A stretch of DNA of 9,910 nucleotides from Chloroflexota bacterium (lineage in GTDB: Bacteria > Chloroflexota > Anaerolineae > JAADDB01): positions 1-9,910 of the forward strand of contig JAADDB010000264.1 in assembly GCA_013154135.1 (NCBI GenBank). The letters are read 5' to 3'. Below the pieces are notes generated by a model that ran no database searches, was not told where the DNA came from, and worked only from the letters and a program-made list of their open reading frames with translations. Shown piece after piece: positions 1 to 6,834 of this stretch. Position 1 is the stretch's first letter. Each line of letters starts with the position of its first letter. The translations under genes were made by a program, and so were the position numbers.

Positions 1-11
1 TTAATCGTCAA
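1..11 (-). CDS. possible start of a further minus-strand gene (cut by window edge)
   Basis: Seen: directly after the lpdA stop codon the minus strand carries AAGGAG (plus 18-23), a 6-nt spacer, then TTG (plus 9-11) followed by ACG ATT. The arrangement is the same as at lpdA itself, which also starts at a TTG followed by ACG. Only three full codons are visible, so no product can be named. If real, the gene lies about 14 nt downstream of lpdA and would be co-transcribed with it. The alternative is a chance purine run in an AT-richer spacer. Confidence 0.3.
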
Positions 12-24
12 TCGTTACTCCTTA

Positions 25-1422
25 CTACACGTGTATCGCGTGGCCGCTCCACGCGTGTGCGGCTTCCATCAGCGTCTCCGACAGCGTGGGATGCGCGTGG
101 ACGTTGCGCGCGATCTCTTCCGGCGTCAGTTCCCATGCCCGGGCCAGGGTCAGTTCGGGCAGAAGTTCCGTGACCTCCGGGCCGATGAGGTGCGCGCCCA
201 GAATCTCCCCGTACTTCGCGTCCGCGATGATCTTCACGAAGCCCCGGGACTCGCCCAGGCCCAGGGCCTTGCCGTTGGCCTGGAAGGGGAACTTGCCCAC
301 ACGGATCTCGTACCCCCGCTCCCGGGCCTGCTTCTCCGTCAGCCCGAAGGACGCGACCTGGGGCTGGCAGTACACCGCGCGGGGCATCATCTCATAGTCC
401 AACACCACCGTCTCCACCCCCGCGATGGTCTCCGCGGCCACAATCCCCTGCGCGGACGCGACGTGCGCCAGGGGCATCTTGCCCGTCACATCACCGATCG
501 CGTACACCCCCGGCACATGGGTGCGCATCCCCTCATCAATGACGATGAACCCGCGATCCAGTTGCACCCCAATCTCCTCCAGGCCCAGGTCCTCTGTGTT
601 TGGTCGCACGCCAATGGCCATGAGCACCTGGTCCGCGGTCAGGGTCAGCGTCTTCCCCTCCTGCTGGACCACCACCTGCACCCCGTCGTCGGTGAGGGTC
701 AGGCGTTCCACCCGCGCGTGGGTGTGGAAGCGCAGCCCCTCTCGACGGAACGCCTTCTCCAATTCCTGGCTGACCTCCTCGTCCTCCAGGGGTAGCAAGT
801 GGGGCAGCATCTCCAGGATGGTCACCTGGACCCCATAATTGTGCCACACGTACGCGAATTCCACACCAATGGGCCCCGCGCCGATGACAATAGCCGACGT
901 GGGCAAGTCCTCCTGGACGATGGCCTGGCGGTAACTCACCACTCGCTGGCCGTCGATCTCCACGCCGGGGATGGATCGGGGCCGCGCGCCCGTAGCCACG
1001 ATCACGTTCTTCGCCTTCAGGACCGTGTTCCGGCCTTCCGCGTCCCGCACCCGCACCTCTCGGGGGGAGAGGAGTTTCGCGGTGCCCCGGTGCACCGTGA
1101 TCTTGTTCTTGCGCATGAGGAATTCCACGCCCTTGACCAGGCGGTCGGACACGCGGCGGCTGCGCTTGACCGCGGCCTTGTAATCCAGGCGGAGATTGTC
1201 GAAGGCAAAGCCGAACTCCTTGGCCCGCTTCGTCAGGATGTGGGCCAACTCCGCGTTGCGCAACAGGGCCTTGGTGGGGATGCACCCCCAGTTCAGGCAG
1301 ATCCCGCCCAGGCGTTCCTTCTCCACCAAGCCCACCTTCAGGCCCAACTGGGACGCGCGGATGGCCGCGACGTACCCGCCCGGGCCTCCTCCGATGACCA
1401 CCACATCGTATTCGGTCGTCAA
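25..1422 (-). CDS. lpdA: dihydrolipoyl dehydrogenase (E3)
   Basis: This FAD-dependent cytoplasmic enzyme re-oxidises dihydrolipoamide with NAD+ as the E3 subunit of 2-oxoacid dehydrogenase complexes or the glycine cleavage system. The protein has 465 residues, normal for the family. Seen: an N-terminal FAD-binding GGGPGG (residues 11-16); the redox disulfide motif GGICLNWGCIPTK with Cys42 and Cys47; a second dinucleotide-binding motif GAGPIG for NAD; an FAD-contacting AIGDV segment; and the C-terminal catalytic pair in HPTLSE (His444, Glu449). The start is a TTG at 1422 because GGAGGT lies 5 nt before it and homology begins there; an upstream ATG at 1461 would add 13 unrelated residues and sit inside a hairpin. 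The gene follows rny and is separated from it by a terminator-like stem-loop. No E1 or E2 gene is visible, so which complex it serves cannot be decided here. Confidence 0.95.
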   Translation of the reverse strand: MTTEYDVVVIGGGPGGYVAAIRASQLGLKVGLVEKERLGGICLNWGCIPTKALLRNAELAHILTKRAKEFGFAFDNLRLDYKAAVKRSRRVSDRLVKGVEFLMRKNKITVHRGTAKLLSPREVRVRDAEGRNTVLKAKNVIVATGARPRSIPGVEIDGQRVVSYRQAIVQEDLPTSAIVIGAGPIGVEFAYVWHNYGVQVTILEMLPHLLPLEDEEVSQELEKAFRREGLRFHTHARVERLTLTDDGVQVVVQQEGKTLTLTADQVLMAIGVRPNTEDLGLEEIGVQLDRGFIVIDEGMRTHVPGVYAIGDVTGKMPLAHVASAQGIVAAETIAGVETVVLDYEMMPRAVYCQPQVASFGLTEKQARERGYEIRVGKFPFQANGKALGLGESRGFVKIIADAKYGEILGAHLIGPEVTELLPELTLARAWELTPEEIARNVHAHPTLSETLMEAAHAWSGHAIHV

Positions 1423-1449
1423 GGTGCACCTCCGGCTGTTGGTATGAGA

Positions 1450-1474
1450 AAGGGCTGCCATGTGGGCAGCCCTT
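1450..1474 (-). terminator. terminator-like hairpin between rny and lpdA
   Basis: Seen: a perfect 10-bp stem, AAGGGCTGCC (1450-1459) with GGCAGCCCTT (1465-1474), and a 5-nt loop. It begins 14 nt after the rny stop on the minus strand. The stem ends in TTT and continues TCTC, so the U-tract is short. It probably ends or attenuates rny transcription and sets a lower level, or a separate promoter, for lpdA. It also overlaps the upstream ATG of the longer lpdA reading frame, which argues against that start. Confidence 0.65.
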
Positions 1475-1488
1475 GGTTTGTGAGGGAT

Positions 1489-3036
1489 TTACTTCGCGTA
1501 CTCCGTCGCGCGCATCTCCCGGATAACGGTGATTTTGATTTGGCCGGGATATTCCATGTTGTCCTCGACCTTTTGTGCGATTTCCCGGGAGAGCTCAATA
1601 ACGCCCAAGTCGTCCACCTGGTCCGGCTTGACGATGATGCGCACCTCCCGACCGGCCTGGATCGCGTAGGCTTCCTCCACGCCGGGGAAGGATTTGGCGA
1701 TTTCCTCCAGGGCTGTCACCCGTTTGATGTAGGATTCCAGGGATTCCCGTCGGGCGCCGGGGCGTGCGCCGGAGATAGCGTCGGCCGTGGCCACGATGAT
1801 GGCCTCCAAACTCTTGGGTTCTTCCTCCCCATGGTGACTGGCAATGCAGTTCACCACCTTCTCCGGCACCCCGCAACGCCGCGCGATCTCCGCGCCCACC
1901 AGGGCATGCGGTCCTTCCATCTCGTGACTGACCGCTTTCCCGATGTCGTGGAGTAACCCGCCCAACTTCGCGGTGTACACATCCGCGCCCAGCTCCGCGG
2001 CCAAGAGCGCGGAGAGGTGGGCCACCTCGATTGCGTGGGCCCACTGGTTCTGGCCGTAGGACGTGCGGAACTTCAAGCGTCCGAGCAGTCGCACCAGGTC
2101 GGGATGCAAGTTGGCCACGCCGGTTTCCAACATGGCCTCTTCGCCCGCCTTGAGGATGACCTCCTCCACTTCCATGCGGGCTTTCTCCACCTCTTTTTCG
2201 ATCCGGGCGGGGTGGATTCGGCCGTCCTGGACCAGCTTGGTCAACGCGCGGCGTGCGACCTCCCGTCGGACCGGGTCGTAGGAGGAGATGGTGATAGCCT
2301 CGGGGGTATCATCCACGATAATGTCCACCCCCGTCGCGTTCTCGATGGCCCGGATGTTTCGTCCCTGGCGACCGATGATACGCCCTTTCATGTCGTCGCT
2401 GGGCAGAGGCACGGAGGTTACCGTGGTCTCGGCCACGTGTTCCGAGGCCAGGCGTTCGATGGCCAGGGTGATGATCTCCCGGGCTTTGTCCTTGGCCTCC
2501 CGTTTGGCCTCTTCCTCGATTTCCCGGATGAGCCGGGCCATGTCCTCGCGGGCTTCCTGTTCCACCATGCGCAGGAGCTCCGCGCGGGCCTCTTCGGCCG
2601 TCATTCCGGCGACCCGTTCCAGTTCGGCCCGGCGCTCTTCTTCCAGACGGGAGAGTTCCGCGAACCGGGTGTCCAGCTCCTGTTCCCGTTGGGAGATGGT
2701 GCGTTCACGGCGTTCCAACTGTTCGAAGCGCCGTTCCATGTGTTCCTGACGGCGCTGTAACCGTTCTTCCTGTCGTTCGATCTCCCGGCGGCGTTGCTGG
2801 ATCTCTCGCTCCACCTCACGGCGCAGCTCCAGAGCCTCATCCTTGGCTTCCAGGATGATGCGTTTGGCTTCCCCTTCTGCCTCTTTGAGAATCTGTTCCT
2901 TTTCCTTTTGGGCTTCCTCGGCCATCGCGCGCAATCGCGTCTCGGCCAACTTCTTGCCCGCAATATAACCCACGATAATGGCAGCGAGAGCCAGTACGGC
3001 CAGGAGGACCATTGATAGTAGATGTCCTGGTCCCAT
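1489..3036 (-). CDS. rny: ribonuclease Y
   Basis: This membrane-anchored endoribonuclease initiates mRNA decay in many bacteria. The protein has 515 residues, the usual length. Domains in order: one N-terminal membrane helix (about residues 8-27); a long Arg/Glu-rich coiled coil (about 30-190); a KH RNA-binding domain with GRIIGRQG at 218-225; and an HD phosphohydrolase domain with the metal-binding HDIGK at 363-367. The C-terminal region is RNase Y-like. The start at 3036 is chosen because AGAGGAG lies 7 nt upstream; an in-frame ATG at 3060 would add eight charged residues before the anchor and lacks such a site. The gene lies 76 bp downstream of recX on the same strand. Placement near recA also occurs in Firmicutes such as Bacillus subtilis. 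A hairpin (3060-3078) lies in its leader. No key residue is missing. Confidence 0.96.
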   Translation of the reverse strand: MGPGHLLSMVLLAVLALAAIIVGYIAGKKLAETRLRAMAEEAQKEKEQILKEAEGEAKRIILEAKDEALELRREVEREIQQRRREIERQEERLQRRQEHMERRFEQLERRERTISQREQELDTRFAELSRLEEERRAELERVAGMTAEEARAELLRMVEQEAREDMARLIREIEEEAKREAKDKAREIITLAIERLASEHVAETTVTSVPLPSDDMKGRIIGRQGRNIRAIENATGVDIIVDDTPEAITISSYDPVRREVARRALTKLVQDGRIHPARIEKEVEKARMEVEEVILKAGEEAMLETGVANLHPDLVRLLGRLKFRTSYGQNQWAHAIEVAHLSALLAAELGADVYTAKLGGLLHDIGKAVSHEMEGPHALVGAEIARRCGVPEKVVNCIASHHGEEEPKSLEAIIVATADAISGARPGARRESLESYIKRVTALEEIAKSFPGVEEAYAIQAGREVRIIVKPDQVDDLGVIELSREIAQKVEDNMEYPGQIKITVIREMRATEYAK

Positions 3037-3059
3037 TGTTTGCTCCTCTCGTATCTCCA

Positions 3060-3078
3060 CCGGAGCTCCACGCTCCGG
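3060..3078 (-). other. stem-loop in the recX-rny spacer
   Basis: Seen: CCGGAGC (3060-3066) pairs perfectly with GCTCCGG (3072-3078), leaving a 5-nt loop. It lies about 24 nt upstream of the rny start and just before its ribosome-binding site. It has no U-tract, so it is not a normal terminator. It could protect or separate the rny part of a recX-rny transcript, or be a processing site; neither can be decided from the sequence. Confidence 0.4.
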
Positions 3079-3112
3079 GGTGATCGCATGTCTTATAGAT
3101 CCATACGTGTGC

Positions 3113-3775
3113 CTACTCGGTCACGATTGCTCCCTCGTCCGGGGGTTCGGCTTCCGCGGCGCGCTCGAGCCAGATCTCGGTCACCACATCCTGGATGATG
3201 TCGTAGGCAAAACCCCGACGGGCCAGAAACTGGGTGGCCCGCTTGCGAAACGTCCTCTCATCCAGGTGACGCCAGGCGTGCACACGTGCGCGCAACGCAG
3301 CCCGAGCGCTCGCGGTCGGGTCAATGTCGGCCAACACCCGGTCCACAATCTCGGGTGCGATACCTTTTTGGTAGAGCTCATAGCGCAGTGCGTGCAACCC
3401 CCGCGGTCGGAACCGTTCCCGGTTTTCCACCCAAAAGCGGGCGAAGGCCTCGTCGTCCAGATATCCCAACTCCTGGAGCCGTTCCACCACTTGGGTGATG
3501 GTGTTCTCATCGAACCCGCGGCGCCGCAGGCGGTCCCGCACCTCCGCGGTGCTGCGCGGGCGTGCGGCCAGGAGTCGGGTCGCGGCTTCCATGGCCCGGT
3601 GATAGGCATCCCGAGCCTTGAGCCGGGCGATCTCCTCATCCTCCAGCCACTGCCCCGTGTGCAGGTGCAGGGCCTCGGTCAGGGGCAGGCCGAACGCGAA
3701 CTCACCGTCCAGGTAGACGCTGACCCGTTGTTTGTTCTTCTTTTGCACTTCCAGTGCGGTGATGCGGCCGGCCAT
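3113..3775 (-). CDS. recX: RecX family regulator of RecA
   Basis: RecX binds RecA-ssDNA filaments and limits their extension and ATPase activity. The protein has 220 residues, within the family's range. Seen: the family's N-terminal segment RITALEVQKKNKQR, then a YLDGEFAFGLP strand, followed by tandem three-helix repeats with the recurring pattern of helix, L..RGF, Ile/Val-Val-LxxLGYLDD (for example RRRGFDENTI and ELGYLDDEAFA), and a C-terminal ARRGFAYDII repeat. The start at 3775 follows a GGAGGGG site at good spacing; an upstream ATG at 3799 would add eight residues and bury that site. It lies 390 bp downstream of recA, unusually far, and is preceded by a terminator-like hairpin (3800-3832), as in recA-recX pairs where RecX is made by limited read-through. 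Confidence 0.92.
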   Translation of the reverse strand: MAGRITALEVQKKNKQRVSVYLDGEFAFGLPLTEALHLHTGQWLEDEEIARLKARDAYHRAMEAATRLLAARPRSTAEVRDRLRRRGFDENTITQVVERLQELGYLDDEAFARFWVENRERFRPRGLHALRYELYQKGIAPEIVDRVLADIDPTASARAALRARVHAWRHLDERTFRKRATQFLARRGFAYDIIQDVVTEIWLERAAEAEPPDEGAIVTE

Positions 3776-3799
3776 GCCGTTTTCCCCTCCAAAACGCAA

Positions 3800-3832
3800 C
3801 CAGGCCGGAAGGCCCTTTGGCCCCCGGCCTGG
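3800..3832 (-). terminator. terminator/attenuator-like hairpin upstream of recX
   Basis: Seen: a 9-bp outer stem CCAGGCCGG (3800-3808) with CCGGCCTGG (3824-3832) and an inner GGCC (3811-3814) with GGCC (3819-3822). Read on the minus strand the stem is followed by TTGCGTTTT, an imperfect U-rich tract, and then directly by the recX ribosome-binding site, 25 nt before its ATG. In E. coli a terminator between recA and recX allows only limited read-through, and this hairpin is in the equivalent place. Function here is inferred from position and shape. Confidence 0.5.
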
Positions 3833-3947
3833 TACAAGGCGTCATGGTGACCGGACATGGAGTCCGGCCTGGCAGAATAGACGGTGTGGCAAAAGCACAT
3901 CTACGTTAGGGAAGGCAGGTTCGCCCCCCTTTTGGACGCGCGAGCTT

Positions 3948-4034
3948 TTACGGGCAAGGATTCCCTTGCCCTACCCACCATCGAAACACGTTCCCCTTTG
4001 GATGTCCTTCATACGAGTGGTAAGGGGTGTTCAT
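3948..4034 (-). CDS. possible 28-residue small ORF between recA and recX
   Basis: Seen: the minus strand has GAGGAG, three bases, then ATG at 4034, an open frame of 28 codons and TAA at 3948-3950. The peptide starts MNTPYHSYEG, contains a WW pair and ends GNPCP. The last codons lie within the 3952-3971 hairpin, and the start lies just below the nested structure at 4046-4109, so the ORF is framed by secondary structure. I recognise no family. The Shine-Dalgarno spacing is short and the length is compatible with chance. A leader peptide or toxin-like peptide is only a guess. Confidence 0.15.
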   Translation of the reverse strand: MNTPYHSYEGHPKGNVFRWWVGQGNPCP

Positions 4035-4045
4035 ATGCTCCTCAC

Positions 4046-4109
4046 CACGTGTGCACAAGTGAACCCGGACAGAACACTGTTGTCCAGGTCGGCAAGATGT
4101 GGACACGTG
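4046..4109. repeat. nested inverted repeat in the recA-recX gap
   Basis: Seen: CACGTGTGCACA (4046-4057) pairs with TGTGGACACGTG (4098-4109) at 11 of 12 positions. Inside it GGACA (4067-4071) pairs with TGTCC (4081-4085). Together they give a two-stem structure of about 64 nt. It lies in the region transcribed downstream of recA and could be an RNA element, a recA 3' end stabiliser or a repeat remnant. It has no terminator U-tract. Confidence 0.4.
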
Positions 4110-4165
4110 AGTGTACCCTATGTGTCATTTTCCGTTCCGTCGGGTGGCCGGAACGGCTCCTCTGC

Positions 4166-5203
4166 CTATTCTGCGACCTCGGCTACTTCGCTTTCTTCGC
4201 CTTCTTCTGAAACCAGGCCGTAGGCCTTGCGGATTTGGTATTCGATCTCCGCGGCCAGCTCAGGATGGTTTTTCAGGAACTCCTTGGCAGCTTCACGACC
4301 TTGGGCCAGACGTTCGTCCTTGTACAGGTAATAGGACCCCCGTTTTTCGATAATACCCAGCTGGACGCCCAGGTCGAGCAAGTCCCCTTCTCGGCTGATG
4401 CCTTCGTTGAACATGATATCGAATTCCGCGACGCGGAAGGGAGGGGCCACCTTGTTCTTCTTCACGGTCACCCGGACTCGGTTGCCGATAACTTCGCCGC
4501 TCCGCTTGATGCTCTGGATGCGGCGGACATCCAGCCGCACGGACGCGTAGAATTTGAGGGCCATGCCGCCGGTGGTGGTTTCCGGGTTGCCGAACATGAT
4601 GCCGATCTTCTGGCGCAGCTGGTTGGTGAAGATCATGGCTGTGTTGGAGGCTTTGATGGCTCCGGCCAGCTTGCGGAGCGCTTGGCTCATCAAGCGGGCC
4701 TGGAGTCCCACGTGACTGTCCCCCATTTCCCCTTCGATTTCGGCTCGGGGGACCAGCGCGGCCACCGAGTCCACCACAATCACATCCACCGCGCCCGAAC
4801 GGACCAGGGCCTCCGCGATCTCCAGGGCTTGTTCTCCCGTGTCGGGCTGGGAGACCAACAAGTCATCGATGTTGACACCGATGCGGGACGCGTACAACGG
4901 GTCCAACGCGTGTTCGGTATCGATAAACGCGGCCACTCCACCGAGTTTTTGTGCTTCGGCAATCACGTGAAGACACAGGGTGGTCTTCCCAGAGGACTCA
5001 GGACCGTAGATCTCGGTAATACGTCCGCGGGGTATGCCGCCGACGCCCAAGGCAATATCCAAACTGACGGAGCCGGTGGGGATCACCTCTATCCGCTGTG
5101 CGGTGTCTCCCAAGCGCATGATGGCTCCATCGCCAAATCGCTTTCGCAACGCGACGATTGTGGTTTCCAGGGCCTGTTCCCGTCCGCTGTTCTTCTTCGC
5201 CAT
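4166..5203 (-). CDS. recA: RecA recombinase
   Basis: This ATP-dependent DNA strand-exchange protein for recombinational repair also acts as co-protease for LexA-type repressors. The protein has 345 residues, normal length. Seen: an N-terminal oligomerisation helix beginning AKKNSGREQALE; Walker A GPESSGKT at 67-74; a Walker B strand ending VIVVDSVAAL; the L1 loop region with EGEMGDSHVGLQARLMSQALRK split around the ssDNA contacts; the L2 segment FTNQLRQKIG...GNPETTTGG; and an acidic C-terminal tail rich in Glu after the Tyr-Gly-Leu segment. There is no intein. The start at 5203 gives the normal N-terminus; the nearest purine-rich site (AAGGA) is about 12 nt upstream, rather far. It has its own putative promoters in the 260-bp gap after the YvcK-like gene. 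I see no E. coli-type or Bacillus-type LexA box upstream. Confidence 0.98.
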   Translation of the reverse strand: MAKKNSGREQALETTIVALRKRFGDGAIMRLGDTAQRIEVIPTGSVSLDIALGVGGIPRGRITEIYGPESSGKTTLCLHVIAEAQKLGGVAAFIDTEHALDPLYASRIGVNIDDLLVSQPDTGEQALEIAEALVRSGAVDVIVVDSVAALVPRAEIEGEMGDSHVGLQARLMSQALRKLAGAIKASNTAMIFTNQLRQKIGIMFGNPETTTGGMALKFYASVRLDVRRIQSIKRSGEVIGNRVRVTVKKNKVAPPFRVAEFDIMFNEGISREGDLLDLGVQLGIIEKRGSYYLYKDERLAQGREAAKEFLKNHPELAAEIEYQIRKAYGLVSEEGEESEVAEVAE

Positions 5204-5227
5204 ACTGAACTCTTATCCTTCCTTTCC

Positions 5228-5257
5228 TCTAGAGTGCAACCTGTCATACAAGGTCAA
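5228..5257 (-). promoter_or_regulatory. candidate recA proximal promoter
   Basis: Seen on the minus strand: TTGACC (5257-5252) and, after 18 nt, TCTAGA (5233-5228). The -35 is close to consensus but the -10 matches only three of six positions. Its start site would lie only about 15-20 nt upstream of the recA ATG. It is a weaker candidate than the distal one. Confidence 0.3.
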
Positions 5258-5282
5258 CCGGGGACATCTGCCCCCTACGTTC

Positions 5283-5311
5283 AGTTTACCAGAAGATGGA
5301 AAATAGGGCAA
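5283..5311 (-). promoter_or_regulatory. candidate recA distal promoter
   Basis: Seen on the minus strand: TTGCCC (5311-5306), a 17-nt spacer, then TAAACT (5288-5283); each hexamer matches the sigma-70 consensus at four of six positions. The start site would fall near 5275, inside a GGGG...CCCC inverted repeat (5260-5274) that could be an operator. The recA leader would be about 70 nt. This is inferred from sequence alone. Confidence 0.4.
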
Positions 5312-5339
5312 TCTTGGCTCGGCGGGAAAAATTGGGGAA

Positions 5340-5417
5340 CACCCGGGCCGCGGACGGGTCCGCACCTGGGCGGGACGCCGACGTTTTCGCCCCGTGGGAG
5401 GGCGGCCCAACGGATTG
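5340..5417 (+). repeat. dispersed hairpin repeat, copy A
   Basis: Seen: positions 5340-5396 align without gaps to 9825-9881 (copy B) at 47 of 57 bases, and a further CCAACGGATTG (5407-5417) matches 9882-9892 at 10 of 11 after an indel. It lies between the YvcK-like stop and the recA promoter candidates, in the same orientation as the other copies. It contains its own stem GCGGAC (5350-5355) with GTCCGC (5358-5363). It holds no open frame of its own. The conserved core includes GACGTT.TCGCCCCGTG. This is a REP-like or other non-autonomous repeat family. Confidence 0.65.
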
Positions 5418-5463
5418 GTCCGCTGAACGGGAAGCGTCCCCGCGGCGCGGGGTGGGCCTCCGG

Positions 5464-6759
5464 CTATTGCTTCTCCTTCACCCCGTGGAGAAAATGTTGG
5501 GCGATCGCGCGGGCCAATTTGGCCGGGTCATGACGCCAGGGCACGCGCTCGTCCACCAGGTCCGCTCCGACCAGGTTGAGCCATTCCTCGTCGTCCGGCC
5601 CCGGCTGGACCCAGGCAATGTCGTCGGGGAGGTGGGGAGATGTGTTGGTGTTGTAGAGGACGGTTTGGAAGACGTCGTAGCCGATGTGTTCGTGCAGGGC
5701 CCGGACATGGTCGCCGACGGTGTAGTCGTCCGTTTCCCCCTTTTGGGTGGCGACATTGGCCACGTAGATCTTGGGAGCCGATGTGGCCATGAGCGCGTCC
5801 ACGATCTGCCGCACCAGCAGGTTGGGCAGGACGCTGGTGTATAAGCTTCCGGGCCCCGCGATGATCAGATCCGCTTCCAGGATGGCCCGCAACACCTCCG
5901 GGTAGGCGTGCACGACTTCCGGGTCCAGGTAGACTCTCATGATGCGTCCGCCCGCGCGGGGAATCTGGGATTCGCCGCAGACCCGCTTCCAACCGGCCAG
6001 TTCGCCGTTCTCGTAATGGGCGACTTCCGCACAGAGGGTGACTTCTTCCAAGGTTGCGGGAAGCACTCGCCCGCGCACGGCCAGAACACGGCTGGATTCC
6101 TCCAGCCCTTTCTCAAAACTGCCCGTGATGCCGGCCATCGCCGCGATGAACAGGTTGCCAAAGCTGTGCCCTCTCAGCCCGGACTGGCCTCCAAAACGGT
6201 ATTGGAACAAGCGGGTCATCAGGTCCTCGGTTTCGGCCAGCGCCGCGATGCAGTTGCGGAAATCCCCCGGGGGCAGGATGCCCAATTCCCGGCGTAGACG
6301 ACCGGAACTTCCCCCGTCATCGGCTACTGTGACCACCGCGGTAAGGTTCCCCGTGTACTCCTTCAGCCCCCGCAGCAGGGTGGACATGCCATGTCCGCCG
6401 CCGATGGTCACGATCTTCGCACCGTGTTCCTGACGTTGGTAGCGGTAGAGCACATCCACCAGGGGACGGTTCCGGGGCACAAAGGGGCGCAACAGGGATT
6501 GGCTGAGTTTGACCAACCCCAGGGTGAAGAGCGTTATCCCCAGGAGTCCGAAGACCACCGCGCGCCAGGGGTGGGGCAAGGGCATGAGAAAGAGCCATCG
6601 GAGCCAGTAAGGGTAAGTGGATGTGGGGAACACGACCCGCAAGAAAAAGCTGGTCCCCAGGGCGAAGATGAAAATGCCTACCACAATGAGGAACAGCCAG
6701 CGCTTCACCCGCAGACCGGGGTAGAGCCATCGCTTATCGAACAGAGTGAGGCCTCGCAT
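5464..6759 (-). CDS. YvcK/GlmR-like (gluconeogenesis factor, CofD-related) protein with N-terminal membrane segments
   Basis: YvcK/GlmR proteins bind UDP-GlcNAc and influence carbon flow to cell-wall precursors; they share a fold with CofD transferases but have no proven transferase reaction. The protein has 431 residues; Bacillus YvcK is a soluble protein of a little over 300, so this one has an extra N-terminal part of about 110 residues. Seen: two hydrophobic segments (about 21-45 and 66-90), then a family domain with TIGGGHGMSTLLRGLK from 118, VTVADDGGSSGRLRRELG, PPGDFRNC, GHSFGNLF, and LIIAGPGSLYTSVLPNLLV. The start at 6759 has AAGGAT 6 nt upstream. The gene is followed by copy A of the dispersed repeat and then recA, and is divergent from rtcA. 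The catalytic-site-like motifs are intact. The membrane anchor is predicted by hydrophobicity only. A role in peptidoglycan precursor control is inferred from the family. Confidence 0.9.
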   Translation of the reverse strand: MRGLTLFDKRWLYPGLRVKRWLFLIVVGIFIFALGTSFFLRVVFPTSTYPYWLRWLFLMPLPHPWRAVVFGLLGITLFTLGLVKLSQSLLRPFVPRNRPLVDVLYRYQRQEHGAKIVTIGGGHGMSTLLRGLKEYTGNLTAVVTVADDGGSSGRLRRELGILPPGDFRNCIAALAETEDLMTRLFQYRFGGQSGLRGHSFGNLFIAAMAGITGSFEKGLEESSRVLAVRGRVLPATLEEVTLCAEVAHYENGELAGWKRVCGESQIPRAGGRIMRVYLDPEVVHAYPEVLRAILEADLIIAGPGSLYTSVLPNLLVRQIVDALMATSAPKIYVANVATQKGETDDYTVGDHVRALHEHIGYDVFQTVLYNTNTSPHLPDDIAWVQPGPDDEEWLNLVGADLVDERVPWRHDPAKLARAIAQHFLHGVKEKQ

Positions 6760-6834
6760 GGGTGTATCCTTGTCCAGAACCGGGGAACACGGATGACCTG
6801 ATTGGCAAAACTCGTAGTATCTTGGCAGTGAACG

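Larger units (their letters stand above)
3776..4165. other. recA-recX intergenic region, rich in inverted repeats
   Basis: This 390-bp gap has no convincing protein gene. Seen, going up the plus strand: the hairpin before recX (3800-3832); a 6-bp stem CCGGAC (3851-3856) with GTCCGG (3862-3867); a perfect 8-bp stem GGGCAAGG (3952-3959) with CCTTGCCC (3964-3971); a nested structure at 4046-4109; and an 8-bp stem CCGTTCCG (4132-4139) with CGGAACGG (4149-4156) ten bases past the recA stop. None but the first has a U-tract on the minus strand. A 108-codon plus-strand ORF crosses the region and runs into recA, but it has no ribosome-binding site and looks spurious. The density of palindromes suggests inserted repeat elements or a structured RNA. 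Confidence 0.6.

Noticed and set aside
1423..1461. ATG start of lpdA 13 codons upstream
   Set aside because: It lies inside the terminator-like stem-loop and has no ribosome-binding site, while the TTG at 1422 has GGAGGT at 5 nt and starts at the conserved FAD fold.
799..1956. long plus-strand ORF of 385 codons opposite lpdA and rny
   Set aside because: It is a GC-rich antisense shadow that spans two well-supported genes and their intergenic terminator, with no family resemblance.
3800..3867. possible SRP RNA or tRNA-like gene in the CAGGCCGGAAGGCC region
   Set aside because: The short resemblance to an SRP loop is not supported by the surrounding helix or motif, and no tRNA acceptor, anticodon and T-arm set can be folded.
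3884..4210. 108-codon plus-strand ORF across the recA-recX gap
   Set aside because: It has no ribosome-binding site, passes through several hairpins, overlaps the recA 3' end antisense, and its composition shows no recognisable domain; most likely a spurious frame across repeats.
4235..5533. 432-codon plus-strand ORF opposite recA
   Set aside because: It is an antisense shadow of recA extending through the promoter region and repeat copy A.
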